Assembly: GCF_000826105.1 (NCBI RefSeq)
Contig: NZ_CCYK01000007.1
Span: forward strand, 1,116,001 to 1,180,000
DNA: 64,000 nucleotides
Reading direction: 5' to 3'
DNA from: Pseudomonas massiliensis
Lineage (GTDB): Bacteria; Pseudomonadota; Gammaproteobacteria; Pseudomonadales; Pseudomonadaceae
Positions 19,155-27,281 of this stretch are shown one piece after another (position 1 is the stretch's first letter; every line of letters starts with the position of its first letter). The notes under the pieces are model-generated. The model ran no database searches. It had not been told where the DNA came from and saw nothing but the letters and a program-made list of their open reading frames with translations. The translations under genes were made by a program, and so were the position numbers.

Positions 19155-21026
19155 ATGAGTTCCCAGTTCAAGCTGTTGCGCACCCGCCGCTTTCTGCCGT
19201 TCTTCATTACCCAGGCGCTTGGGGCGTTCAACGACAATGTCTTCAAGCAGTCGCTGATCCTGGCCATACTCTACAAGTTGAGCATCGAAGGGGATCGCAC
19301 CTTCTGGATCAACCTCTGCGCACTGCTGTTCATCCTGCCGTTCTTCCTGTTCTCGGCCCTGGCCGGGCAATTAGGGGAGCGGTTCGACAAGCACCGGCTG
19401 ATTCGCGCGGTAAAGCTGGCCGAGATTCTGATCATGGGCGTCGCCGCGGCGGGCTTTCTTACCAGCCATCTGCCCGTACTACTGGTCGCCTTGTTCGCCA
19501 TGGGTACCCATTCGGCCGTGTTCGGGCCAGTCAAGTACTCCATCCTGCCCCAGGCCCTGCAGCGCCAGGAGCTTCTTGGCGGCAATGGCTTGGTGGAAAT
19601 GGGCACCTTCCTGGCAATTCTTGGCGGTACCATAGGCGCGGGCATGCTGATGGCTGAAACCCTGTATGCGCCTTCGGTGGCAGTGGCCATGGTGACAGTA
19701 GCGGTGCTCGGCTACCTGGCCAGCCGCTTCATTCCGCCGGCCCCGGCCGCGGCGCCTCATACAAGGATCCGCTGGAACATTCCCGCGCAGACGCTGCATA
19801 CCTTGCGTCTGGGCCTGGGCCAGCCGAAGGCGGTGTCCCGCTCGTTGCTGGGCAATTCCTGGTTCTGGTTCGTCGGCGCCATCTACCTCACCCAGATCCC
19901 TAGCTATGCCAAGACCTGGCTGCACGGTGACGAAACCGCGGTCACCCTGGTGCTCACGACCTTTTCCGTTGGCATAGCGCTGGGTTCCGTGCTTTGCGAG
20001 CGGTTGTCGGGCCGGCAGGTGGAAATCGGCCTGGTACCCTTCGGTTCCTTTGGCCTGACCCTGTTCGGGCTGCTCTGGTGGTGGCATTCGGGGCAGGTAG
20101 CGACCCCGGTCGAGGCCGGTTATGGCTGGCTGGAGTTGCTGGGCCAGCCCGGCGTATGGCCGGTGCTGGTGGATATTCTTGGCCTGGGCATTTTCGGGGG
20201 CTTCTACATCGTGCCCCTGTATGCACTCATTCAGGCCCGCACACCTGCACATGAACGCGCCCAGGTAATCGCCGCCAACAATATCCTTAATGCGCTCTTC
20301 ATGGTCATCTCGGCGGTGGTGGCGGTGGGCCTGCTCAGCGGGGCGGGGCTGAGCATTCCTCAGCTGTTCCTGGTGGTTTCCCTGATGAACGTGGCGGTGA
20401 ACGCCTACATCTTCAAGATCGTGCCTGAGTTCAGCGTTCGCTTCCTGGTGTGGCTGCTCAGCCACTCGATGTACCGGGTCCGCCACCGCGGGCTGGAGCA
20501 TATCCCGGAGGAAGGGCCTGGGCTGCTGATGTGCAACCATGTCTCCTTCGTGGACGCGCTGATCCTGGCAGGCGCCATTCGCCGGCCGGTGCGCTTCGTC
20601 ATGTATTACCGGATCTACAACCTGCCGGTGCTCAACTTCTTCTTCCGCACCGTCGGCGCCATTCCGATCGCCGGGCGTAGCGAGGACCTGCTGATCTACG
20701 AACGGGCGTTCCGTGATATCGCCGGTTACCTGGCCGTGGGCGAGCTGGTGTGTGTGTTCCCGGAAGGCAAGCTCACCCGGGATGGCGAGATCGACGCTTT
20801 CAAGAGCGGTATTACCACCATTCTCCAGCAAACCCCGGTGCCGGTGATTCCCATGGCCCTGCGCGGGTTGTGGGGAAGCTTCTTCAGCCGCGCGCCACAC
20901 AAGGGGCTGTTCAAGCGGTTCTGGTCCAGGGTTGAGGTCGCCGCCGGCCCCTCGGTAGGGCCAGATGAGCATACTCCGGGGGTATTGCGGGAGAGGGTGC
21001 AGGCGTTGCGGGGGGATTGGCGTTGA
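19155..21026 (+). CDS. MFS transporter fused to a PlsC-type acyltransferase (LplT-Aas-like)
   Basis: A 623-aa protein. The first ~420 residues are an MFS transporter of the LplT lysophospholipid flippase type, beginning FLPFFITQALGAFNDNVFKQ with GPVKYSILPQ. The last ~200 residues are a 1-acyl-glycerol-3-phosphate acyltransferase domain with the HX4D motif in MCNHVSFVDALIL, and the FPEGKLTRDGEI motif. The fused layout suggests import of a lysophospholipid and its re-acylation at the inner membrane. The acyl-ACP synthetase module of E. coli Aas is absent. The ATG at 19155 follows a CAGGAG site. Confidence 0.88.
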   Translation: MSSQFKLLRTRRFLPFFITQALGAFNDNVFKQSLILAILYKLSIEGDRTFWINLCALLFILPFFLFSALAGQLGERFDKHRLIRAVKLAEILIMGVAAAGFLTSHLPVLLVALFAMGTHSAVFGPVKYSILPQALQRQELLGGNGLVEMGTFLAILGGTIGAGMLMAETLYAPSVAVAMVTVAVLGYLASRFIPPAPAAAPHTRIRWNIPAQTLHTLRLGLGQPKAVSRSLLGNSWFWFVGAIYLTQIPSYAKTWLHGDETAVTLVLTTFSVGIALGSVLCERLSGRQVEIGLVPFGSFGLTLFGLLWWWHSGQVATPVEAGYGWLELLGQPGVWPVLVDILGLGIFGGFYIVPLYALIQARTPAHERAQVIAANNILNALFMVISAVVAVGLLSGAGLSIPQLFLVVSLMNVAVNAYIFKIVPEFSVRFLVWLLSHSMYRVRHRGLEHIPEEGPGLLMCNHVSFVDALILAGAIRRPVRFVMYYRIYNLPVLNFFFRTVGAIPIAGRSEDLLIYERAFRDIAGYLAVGELVCVFPEGKLTRDGEIDAFKSGITTILQQTPVPVIPMALRGLWGSFFSRAPHKGLFKRFWSRVEVAAGPSVGPDEHTPGVLRERVQALRGDWR

Positions 21027-21029
21027 CGG

Positions 21030-21120
21030 GCAGGTTTCAGATTCGTTCGCTAGCTGCCGCTAGCTCCCACCAGGGTGCTCCCTCCGGTGGGAGCCGGCGG
21101 CAGCTGGCGAACGAACCTGC
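21030..21120. repeat. REP-like long imperfect palindrome
   Basis: The left arm (21030-21071) and right arm (21085-21120) are near reverse complements: GCAGGTT, TTCGTTCGC, AGCTGCCGC and GCTCCCACC on the left mirror the right arm. It sits between convergent genes and can form a long hairpin, so it may terminate both. The layout resembles a paired Pseudomonas REP element. Shorter sequences sharing AGCTGGCGAA occur near 49851 and 52625. Confidence 0.7.
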
Positions 21121-21125
21121 GCGCC

Positions 21126-22058
21126 TTATTCCGTTCCCTTCATCCGCCGGAAGAAGGTAGAAAGAAGGGCGCCGGAGATGTTGTGCCACACGCTGAACAG
21201 CGCGCTCGGCACCGCGGCGATCGGGGAGATATGCGCCGCGGCCAGGGCGGCGCCAAGGCCTGAGTTCTGCATGCCCACCTCCAGCGCCAGCGACTTGCGC
21301 TGGGCCAGGGGCAGTCCGCACAAGCGGCCGGTGAAATACCCCAGCAGATAGCCGAAGCCGTTATGCAGCATCACCACCGCCATGATCAGCAGGCCGGACT
21401 CGGCGATCCTGGCCTGGCTGGCCGCCACCACCGCGCAGACGATCATCACGATGCTCACCACCGAGACCAGTGGCAGCACCTCCACGGCTATGGCCACTGC
21501 CTTGCCGAGCAAGCGCTGGGCAATCACGCCCAGCACGATCGGCAGCATCACGAACTGCAGGATCGACCAGAACATGTCCCAGAAGGACACCGGCATCCAG
21601 GCCGAGGCCAGCAACCAGATAAGCGCGGGAGTCAGCAGGGGCGCGAGCAGGGTGGTGACCGCGGCGATGGCCACCGAAAGCGCCAGGTCGCCCTTGGCCA
21701 GCCAGGTCATGACGTTCGAGGACGTGCCGCTGGGGCAGCAGCCGACGAGGATGACCCCCACAGCGATTTCCGGCGGCAGGTGAAACACCTGGCAGAGCAC
21801 CCAGGCCACGCCGGGCATGATCACGAAGTGAGCGACCACGCCCAGGCCCACCCGCCAGGGGTGGCGCAGCACCTCCGCGAAGTCGTCCAGCCTGAGGGTC
21901 AGCCCCATGCCGAACATCACGAGCCCCAACAAGGGAACGATGTAACCCTTCAGCCCGATGAACCAGGCCGGTTGCAGGAACGCCAGAACGGCAAACACCA
22001 GCACCCAGATGGCGAAGGTATTGCCCACGAAACGGCTGAAAGCGGCCAGGGCGCGCAT
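21126..22058 (-). CDS. Bile acid:sodium symporter (BASS) family transporter
   Basis: A 310-aa membrane protein with about nine or ten hydrophobic helices. Family features include LLGLVMFGMGLTLRLDDF near residue 50, CCPSGTSSNVMTWLAKGDLALSVAI in two blocks and the C-terminal EVGMQNSGLGAALA. BASS proteins import organic anions with sodium; many bacterial members take up pantoate or keto acids, and the substrate here is unknown. ATG at 22058 has an AAGGAA site. It follows rdgC on the same strand after 31 nt and could be co-transcribed. Confidence 0.9.
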   Translation of the reverse strand: MRALAAFSRFVGNTFAIWVLVFAVLAFLQPAWFIGLKGYIVPLLGLVMFGMGLTLRLDDFAEVLRHPWRVGLGVVAHFVIMPGVAWVLCQVFHLPPEIAVGVILVGCCPSGTSSNVMTWLAKGDLALSVAIAAVTTLLAPLLTPALIWLLASAWMPVSFWDMFWSILQFVMLPIVLGVIAQRLLGKAVAIAVEVLPLVSVVSIVMIVCAVVAASQARIAESGLLIMAVVMLHNGFGYLLGYFTGRLCGLPLAQRKSLALEVGMQNSGLGAALAAAHISPIAAVPSALFSVWHNISGALLSTFFRRMKGTE

Positions 22059-22089
22059 GTGCTTTTCCTTTATTGTTATGCGTGGTTGG

Positions 22090-23010
22090 TCAGATACCTT
22101 GCGGCATGTCTTCGCCGCCCAGGGCTTCGAACAGGGCGGGCAGGAAGTCACCGAAGGTCAGCATCATCAGGGTGAAGCTGGCGTCCAGTTGACTGAGGGC
22201 TTCCTCGCCGCCGTCTTCCTCGGCCTGATCCTGCAGCAGCTCTTCGAACTTCAGCCGCTTGATGACCATCTTGTCGTCCAGCAGGAAGGAAAGTTTGTCC
22301 TGCCAGGCGAGCGCGAGCTGGGTAACCTGCTTGCCGGTGTTCAGGTGCAGCTGGATTTCCTCGCTGGCCAGGTCCTGGCGCTTGCAGCGCACGATGCCAC
22401 CGTCTTCGCCAGTGTCGCGCAGTTCGCATTCGTCCAGTACGTAGAAATCCGCAGCCGGCTGCTGGGTTTTCACCCAGTCGGTCATGGTGGCGGTAGGGGC
22501 GATTTTCACGGTCAGCGGGCGCACTGGCAGGGAGCCCATGACCTCGCGCAAGGTAGAAAGCAGGTCTTCAGCGCGCTTGGCGCTGGCCGAGTTCACCAGG
22601 ATCAGGCCCTGCTTGGGTGCGATGGCGGCGAAGGTGCTGGAGCGACGGATAAAGGCGCGGGGCAGGAAGGCCTGGATGATCTCGTCCTTGATCTGCTCGC
22701 GCTCCTTCTTGTAGACCTTGCGCATCTGCTCGGTTTCGATTTCCTCAATCTTCTCCTGTACAGCGTCACGCACGACGCTGCTTGGGAGGATGCGCTCTTC
22801 CTTGCGCGCGGCGATGAGCAGGAAGTCCTGGCTCAGGTGCAGCAGCGGAGCGTCTTCACCCTTGCCGAAGGGTGCGACGAAACCATAGGTCGCCAATTCC
22901 TGGCTGGCGCAGGGGCGGGCCGGCTTGCTGGCGAGCGCGGCTTCGAGGGCCTCGGGTTCGAACGGCACTTCCTGGGTGAGGCGATAGACGAGCAGGTTTT
23001 TGAACCACAT
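22090..23010 (-). CDS. rdgC: Recombination-associated protein RdgC
   Basis: A 306-aa ring-forming DNA-binding protein that limits RecA activity (family knowledge). The start [13 protein letters not shown] and the segments [51 protein letters not shown] and the near-terminal [14 protein letters not shown] are typical. The ATG at 23010 is chosen because it begins at the conserved MWFKN; an extra five in-frame residues upstream are dropped. The tRNA genes lie upstream on the opposite strand. Confidence 0.96.
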   Translation of the reverse strand: MWFKNLLVYRLTQEVPFEPEALEAALASKPARPCASQELATYGFVAPFGKGEDAPLLHLSQDFLLIAARKEERILPSSVVRDAVQEKIEEIETEQMRKVYKKEREQIKDEIIQAFLPRAFIRRSSTFAAIAPKQGLILVNSASAKRAEDLLSTLREVMGSLPVRPLTVKIAPTATMTDWVKTQQPAADFYVLDECELRDTGEDGGIVRCKRQDLASEEIQLHLNTGKQVTQLALAWQDKLSFLLDDKMVIKRLKFEELLQDQAEEDGGEEALSQLDASFTLMMLTFGDFLPALFEALGGEDMPQGI

Positions 23011-23172
23011 TGGCGGGTGTCTCATTAGGTACAGAAGCCGGGCATTATTCTCTCTGTTAGCGCCAAGGCCAACCCTGGGCTAAGTCTTTGGAAGGGCTCG
23101 AAAAATTTTTTGAAAAAGTGCTTGCCAGCAGGAAATGCCCTCCGTAGAATGCGCGCCACACCGAGAGACAAA

Positions 23173-23248
23173 GGGTGATTAGCTCAGCCGGGAGAGCATC
23201 TGCCTTACAAGCAGAGGGTCGGCGGTTCGATCCCGTCATCACCCACCA
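23173..23248 (+). tRNA. tRNA-Val (anticodon TAC)
   Basis: A 76-nt cloverleaf with encoded CCA. The acceptor GGGTGAT pairs with ATCACCC, the anticodon loop CTTACAA carries TAC, and the T-loop GGTTCGATCCC is standard. Confidence 0.97.
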
Positions 23249-23265
23249 CTCGCTCTGTGTATCGC

Positions 23266-23342
23266 GCAGCGGTAGTTCAGTCGGTTAGAATACCGGCCTG
23301 TCACGCCGGGGGTCGCGGGTTCGAGTCCCGTCCGCTGCGCCA
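23266..23342 (+). tRNA. tRNA-Asp (anticodon GTC)
   Basis: A 77-nt cloverleaf with encoded CCA. The acceptor GCAGCGG pairs with CCGCTGC, the anticodon loop CTGTCAC carries GTC, and the T-arm contains GGTTCGAGTCC. It starts 17 nt after the tRNA-Val gene, so the two form one transcript. Confidence 0.97.
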
Positions 23343-23376
23343 TCTTCGCTCATGGGCCCACTGAACACCCGTGAGC

Positions 23377-23409
23377 AAAAAAACGATCCTTAGGGGTCGT
23401 TTTTTTTTT
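23377..23409 (+). terminator. Intrinsic terminator of the tRNA-Val/Asp transcript
   Basis: A stem of about 7 bp (ACGATCC with GGGTCGT, one G-T pair) is preceded by an A-run and followed by nine T residues, 35 nt after tRNA-Asp. The A-run and T-run can extend the stem, making it usable in both directions. Confidence 0.9.
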
Positions 23410-23581
23410 GGCCTCTGTTTCTTGGATACAGCCCACGCTTTCACGATCGGTCATGAGGCACAGTCGCCTCCACGGGCACCATGTTCGCGCAGGGCAGGCC
23501 CGGCAGATGCGCGATTCGGGCTATATGGCCTGGCGCAGGCCTTGCAGGGTTGCGGCAATGCCTGACTAGCCGGAGCCCCCG

Positions 23582-24340
23582 ATGAGCGTTACCCCTCACT
23601 GTTCCCCCACCGAATGGCAGCTACGTTGCGAACTGGCCGCGCTCTATCGGCTGGTGGCGCATTTTCGCATGACCGACCTGATCGACACCCATATCAGCCT
23701 ACGAGTGCCGGGGCCGGAGCATCACTTCCTGATAAACCGCTATGGCGTGTTGTTCGATCACATGCGCGCCAGCGATCTGGTGCTTATCGATAAGGAAGGC
23801 CGGCGGGTGGATCCCGCCTATGAAGCTCACAACGTCAATGAAGCCGGCTTTGTGATTCATTCGGCCATCCACCTGGCTCGGGAAGACATGAACTGCGTGA
23901 TCCACACCCACACGGCCGCGGGCATGGCGGTGTCGGCCCAGGCCCATGGCTTGTTGCCGATTACCCAGCATGCGCTGAAGTTCTACGGCAAGCTGGCTTA
24001 CCACACCTACGAAGGGGTTGCCTTGCATCTCGAGGAGCGTGAGCGGCTGGTACGCGACCTTGGCCCGCATCGCGCCATGATTCTACGTAACCATGGTCTG
24101 CTCGCCGGAGGGCGCACGGTAGCCGAGGCTTTCCATGAAATCCATTTCCTGGAGCGGGCCTGCCAGGCGCAGGTCCAGGCCCTGACCGGGGGTAGTGAAC
24201 TGATCTACCCCTCCGAAGCCGTATGCCGGCTGACCGCCAGCCAGTTCACCGATGACGAAGCGGGGCTTGCGCTGATGCAATTGGCCTGGGAGGCAGCCCT
24301 CAAGCTCATCGCCGACCAGCGTGAGGATTACTGCTCATGA
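23582..24340 (+). CDS. Class II aldolase/adducin domain protein
   Basis: A 252-aa protein of the fuculose-phosphate aldolase/adducin fold. The zinc-binding histidines appear in CVIHTHTAAG and the third in RNHGLLAGG. Other family segments are HISLRVPGPEHHFLINRYG and NVNEAGFVIHSAIH. A GGAG site precedes the ATG. The next gene overlaps it by ATGA, so it works with a GhrA-type reductase. A true aldolase substrate is unknown; many adducin-like bacterial members have none assigned. Confidence 0.88.
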   Translation: MSVTPHCSPTEWQLRCELAALYRLVAHFRMTDLIDTHISLRVPGPEHHFLINRYGVLFDHMRASDLVLIDKEGRRVDPAYEAHNVNEAGFVIHSAIHLAREDMNCVIHTHTAAGMAVSAQAHGLLPITQHALKFYGKLAYHTYEGVALHLEERERLVRDLGPHRAMILRNHGLLAGGRTVAEAFHEIHFLERACQAQVQALTGGSELIYPSEAVCRLTASQFTDDEAGLALMQLAWEAALKLIADQREDYCS

Positions 24341-25266
24341 CCGGCGTGGTATTGATCAGCGCGAGCGATGACCTCAGCACCTTGCGCCTGGCGATCCAGG
24401 CACTGGCACCGGAGCTGCCAGTCTATCTTCACGGCGAGCCGGCGGCGGAGCAGGCGCAGGTAGCAGCCTGTTGGTGCCCGGCGCCGGGCAGTCTGGGCGC
24501 GTATCCCCGGTTGCGCCTGGTGCAATCCATTGCCGCCGGCATCGATCACGTGTTGCGCGATGGCAGCCGTCCGCCCGGCGTGCCGGTGTGCCGGATCGTC
24601 GATGCCGATCACCGCCAGGGGATGACCGAATACGTCCTTTGGGCTGTGCTGCATCACCATCGCCGTATGGACCAGGTCCTGGCCAACCAGGCCGAAGCTC
24701 GTTGGGTCGAACCGGGCCAACGCTCCGCGGCGTTATGTCAGGTAGGGGTGCTGGGGCTGGGCGCACTGGGCGCTCATGCCGCCAGCGCGCTGGCCAGCCT
24801 GGGCTTCTCGGTGCGCGGCTGGGCCCGCTCGGTCAAGGCCTTGCCCGGCGTTCGCAGCTACGCCGGGGCGGCGGAACTGCAGCCTTTTCTCGACGGGCTG
24901 GATATGCTCATCTGTCTGCTGCCGTTGACCGAGCAGACCCGTGGCCTGCTCGATGCTCGGGTTTTTGCTCGCCTGGCGCCGGGCGCGGTACTGGTCAACT
25001 GCGGTCGGGGTGAGCATCTGGTCGTCCCGGACCTGCTGGCCGCGCTGGACAGCGGTCGTCTACGCGGCGCGGTGCTCGACGTGTTCGAGCAAGAGCCTTT
25101 GCCTGCGGATGACCCATTATGGCAAACCCCCGGCGTGGTGATTACGCCGCACATGGCGTCCTCGGCCTCACCGGGCAGTATCGCTCGGCAGGTGGTCGAG
25201 AATGTGCGACGGTTGCAGGCCGGCCAGCCTTTGCTCAATGAGGCGGATCCTGAGGCGGGGTATTGA
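24337..25266 (+). CDS. ghrA: Glyoxylate/hydroxypyruvate reductase A-type 2-hydroxyacid dehydrogenase
   Basis: A 309-aa NAD(P)-dependent D-2-hydroxyacid dehydrogenase. The nucleotide fold has VGVLGLGALGAHAASAL. The catalytic arginine is in NCGRGEHLV, the glutamate in DVFEQEPLP and the histidine in ITPHMASSASP. Its length and the SIAAGIDHVL segment match GhrA. It overlaps the class II aldolase gene by four bases, suggesting a shared short-chain hydroxy or keto acid pathway. The specific substrate is inferred only. Confidence 0.85.
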   Translation: MTGVVLISASDDLSTLRLAIQALAPELPVYLHGEPAAEQAQVAACWCPAPGSLGAYPRLRLVQSIAAGIDHVLRDGSRPPGVPVCRIVDADHRQGMTEYVLWAVLHHHRRMDQVLANQAEARWVEPGQRSAALCQVGVLGLGALGAHAASALASLGFSVRGWARSVKALPGVRSYAGAAELQPFLDGLDMLICLLPLTEQTRGLLDARVFARLAPGAVLVNCGRGEHLVVPDLLAALDSGRLRGAVLDVFEQEPLPADDPLWQTPGVVITPHMASSASPGSIARQVVENVRRLQAGQPLLNEADPEAGY

Positions 25267-25304
25267 ACAGGTTCCGGACGCTGTCCTATCACCTGCCGTT
25301 TCCG

Positions 25305-25321
25305 CTGTAGGCTGTCTACAG
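25305..25321. repeat. Short hairpin after ghrA
   Basis: CTGTAG and CTACAG form a perfect 6-bp stem around GCTGT, 38 nt after the ghrA stop. It is a weak terminator candidate. Confidence 0.3.
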
Positions 25322-25495
25322 AAGGACTCGGCTGAGGGAAACGCAGGGTGGTTCAGCGCCTAGCTTGTCGCAACCATCCTCACTATCCGACAACGGTTCA
25401 GCGGCGCACTCGCTCTTGGCTGGCAGGATGACTAGCTGCCATTTTTTTCCAGCTGCTGTGAAATGTCTTGAAAGTGAGTAGACAGGAATAGCCGT

Positions 25496-26296
25496 ATGAT
25501 CACTTCCCTTGTGCTCGCCACGGATAGTACTCGCTCCGTGCTACTGGCAGGAAAAGAACGGAGCTTTGCCTATACGCCATTCGGGATGAGCTCGCCGCAC
25601 CGACAACGTAGCGGCTATAACGGTTTGCTTCTCGAACCTGGACGCTTCATTGCCTTTGGAAATGGCTACCGACCCTATCTCCCATTACTGCATCGCTTTG
25701 GAAGGTACGATAGCCTGAGCCCCTTTGGCCCTGGGGGCATCAACGGGTATGCCTATTGCAATAGCGACCCGATCAACAAGCATGATCCGGATGGTCGTGC
25801 ACCGGTATGGTGGAAGTGGGTGGTGCAACAAGCCGAGATTCGGCAGTTGGTGCGTCCTCGCCCGATCATCTTACCTTCCGGACCAATCACAGGCGTGGGT
25901 CGGCCAATGGCCTCGGTTGCTCGAGTGCGAGGCGTTCGCGCAATCCCTGCCAATACAGGGCGCGGATCCCGGGCCTTTACCCGGACACATCCCATTGAAC
26001 GGCCGGCGCCGGAACCGGTGATAAGCGCCACTGGCGTAGAGGCTGCTCCTGCTTCGGCCTCTAGCCGCGCCCTGAACTCGAGCTATCGCGCGACGAACGG
26101 AAGAATCGAACCAGCGTTGCCTCTATTGAATCTGCACGAGGCGCCAAGGGTACGAGGCGTTGCGCGACGGTCGAGCCCGAGGCGACAATCTGAGGCGCTC
26201 CGCCCACCCAGTCCTGATTCGGACATGTCCTATGACTCGGATGACAGCTTTGTGGGAGGTCCGAGAGTCATAATTCGGTATGGGTATCGATATTAA
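25496..26296 (+). CDS. Orphan RHS-repeat core tip protein with variable C-terminal region
   Basis: A 266-aa protein. The first ~100 residues are a degenerate RHS-associated core: FAYTPFGMSSP, YNGLLLEPGRF, FGNGYRPYLPLLHRFGRYD, SPFGPGGINGYAYCNSDP and INKHDPDG. The C-terminal ~165 residues are different in character: Arg-, Pro- and Ser-rich, with an acidic SPDSDMSYDSDDS patch, ending RVIIRYGYRY. No known toxin motif was recognised. The RHS repeats of a full protein are absent, so this is a stand-alone tip as found in many Pseudomonas. An AGGAAT site precedes the ATG. No immunity gene is obvious next to it. Confidence 0.75.
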   Translation: MITSLVLATDSTRSVLLAGKERSFAYTPFGMSSPHRQRSGYNGLLLEPGRFIAFGNGYRPYLPLLHRFGRYDSLSPFGPGGINGYAYCNSDPINKHDPDGRAPVWWKWVVQQAEIRQLVRPRPIILPSGPITGVGRPMASVARVRGVRAIPANTGRGSRAFTRTHPIERPAPEPVISATGVEAAPASASSRALNSSYRATNGRIEPALPLLNLHEAPRVRGVARRSSPRRQSEALRPPSPDSDMSYDSDDSFVGGPRVIIRYGYRY

Positions 26297-26363
26297 CTGG
26301 ACTTCCCTGTTGGCTTTTGTACCAGTTGGCACACAGTCTGCTACCTCCCTCGTACTCCTTCTT

Positions 26364-26387
26364 CCGGCGCCTGTTTTTCGGCGCCGG
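26364..26387. repeat. Perfect 8-bp stem hairpin before the YkgJ-family gene
   Basis: CCGGCGCC at 26364-26371 pairs with GGCGCCGG at 26380-26387 around the loop TGTTTTTC, 16 nt before the next start codon. It may end the RHS transcript or affect translation of the next gene. Confidence 0.5.
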
Positions 26388-26403
26388 GTCCATCGGCTGA
26401 GGT

Positions 26404-27165
26404 ATGGGCATGCGGTTTTCCTGTGTGGGCTGTGGCAAGTGCTGTAACGATCATCACGTTCCCCTGACCCTGGCCGAGGCAGTGCAGTGGGCCGACGATG
26501 GCGGGCAATTGATCGTGCTCACCGAAGGCTTTCTGGAAGACGCCTGGCTGGACCTGGACCCCGCCTTGCAGCATGCCCGTCGCCGCTCGCTGCGGGTGCC
26601 CAGTGGAAGCGTGCATGCCTATGTGGCCATTACCTTCGCCGCTTTCAACCAGGGGGCCTGCCGCAACCTCGATGAAAACAAGATGTGCCGCATCTACGAG
26701 CGCCGCCCGCTGGTGTGCCGCATCTATCCCATGGAGATCAACCCGCACATTCCGCTGCGCGCCGAGAACAAGGATTGCCCGCCCCAAGCGTGGGAACAGG
26801 GGCCCCGGCTGATTCACGGGGGCCAGGCCGTAGACGCCGACCTGCGACAGTTGATCGAGCGCTCTCGTCAGGCCGACCGCGATGACATCGCCGCAAAGGC
26901 TGCCATTTGCCATTTGCTGGGTATCCGGAGCATGGCCCTGAAGGGGGAGGGGTTCGCCGCCTTCATGCCGGATATGACGCACTTCCGTCAGGCGGCGGAG
27001 CGGGTAGAGGCGTTGCGATTGGCCCGCTTCGCCCATGAGCAGGCCTGGTCATTGCTTGCTCCGAGCGAAGACCTGATCGCGCGTCTGGAAGAGACCGGGG
27101 CCCTGATCGCGGCTGCACTGGAGCAGCACAACCTGACCTATATCCCGCTGCGTCAGGCGGCCTGA
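26404..27165 (+). CDS. YkgJ-family cysteine cluster protein
   Basis: A 253-aa soluble protein with an N-terminal metal-binding cluster: FSCVGCGKCCNDHHVPLT, then GACRNLDENKMCRIYERRP and VCRIYPMEINPH. These CxxCxxCC and later cysteines are typical of the YkgJ (CxxCxxCC) family, which probably binds zinc or an iron-sulfur centre. The C-terminal half is helical and unassigned. Function is unknown. It converges on a 2OG-oxygenase-like gene with a hairpin between the stops. Confidence 0.85.
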   Translation: MGMRFSCVGCGKCCNDHHVPLTLAEAVQWADDGGQLIVLTEGFLEDAWLDLDPALQHARRRSLRVPSGSVHAYVAITFAAFNQGACRNLDENKMCRIYERRPLVCRIYPMEINPHIPLRAENKDCPPQAWEQGPRLIHGGQAVDADLRQLIERSRQADRDDIAAKAAICHLLGIRSMALKGEGFAAFMPDMTHFRQAAERVEALRLARFAHEQAWSLLAPSEDLIARLEETGALIAAALEQHNLTYIPLRQAA

Positions 27166-27241
27166 TCACTTGGCCAGGCGTGGCCTGCCCATGGAATCGG
27201 CGGGCCGGGCGGGTCAAAAGTCCACGGTGCCAGAGAACTTC

Positions 27242-27268
27242 AGCAGGCGTGACCTCGGAACGCCTGCT
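27242..27268. terminator. Hairpin between convergent genes
   Basis: AGCAGGCGT (27242-27250) pairs perfectly with 27260-27268 around a 9-base loop, between the stops of the YkgJ-family and oxygenase genes. No long T-run follows; a shared terminator is the likely role. Confidence 0.55.
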
Positions 27269-27281
27269 CGTGCGGGCTCGG

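Noticed and set aside
19479..20972. 497-codon open frame antisense to the MFS-acyltransferase gene
   Set aside because: Product rich in His, Gln and Arg with no domain; the sense gene is clear.
23173..26300. Genomic island inserted at the tRNA-Val/tRNA-Asp genes
   Set aside because: No integrase, no repeated tRNA 3' end downstream and no clear base-composition break were seen.
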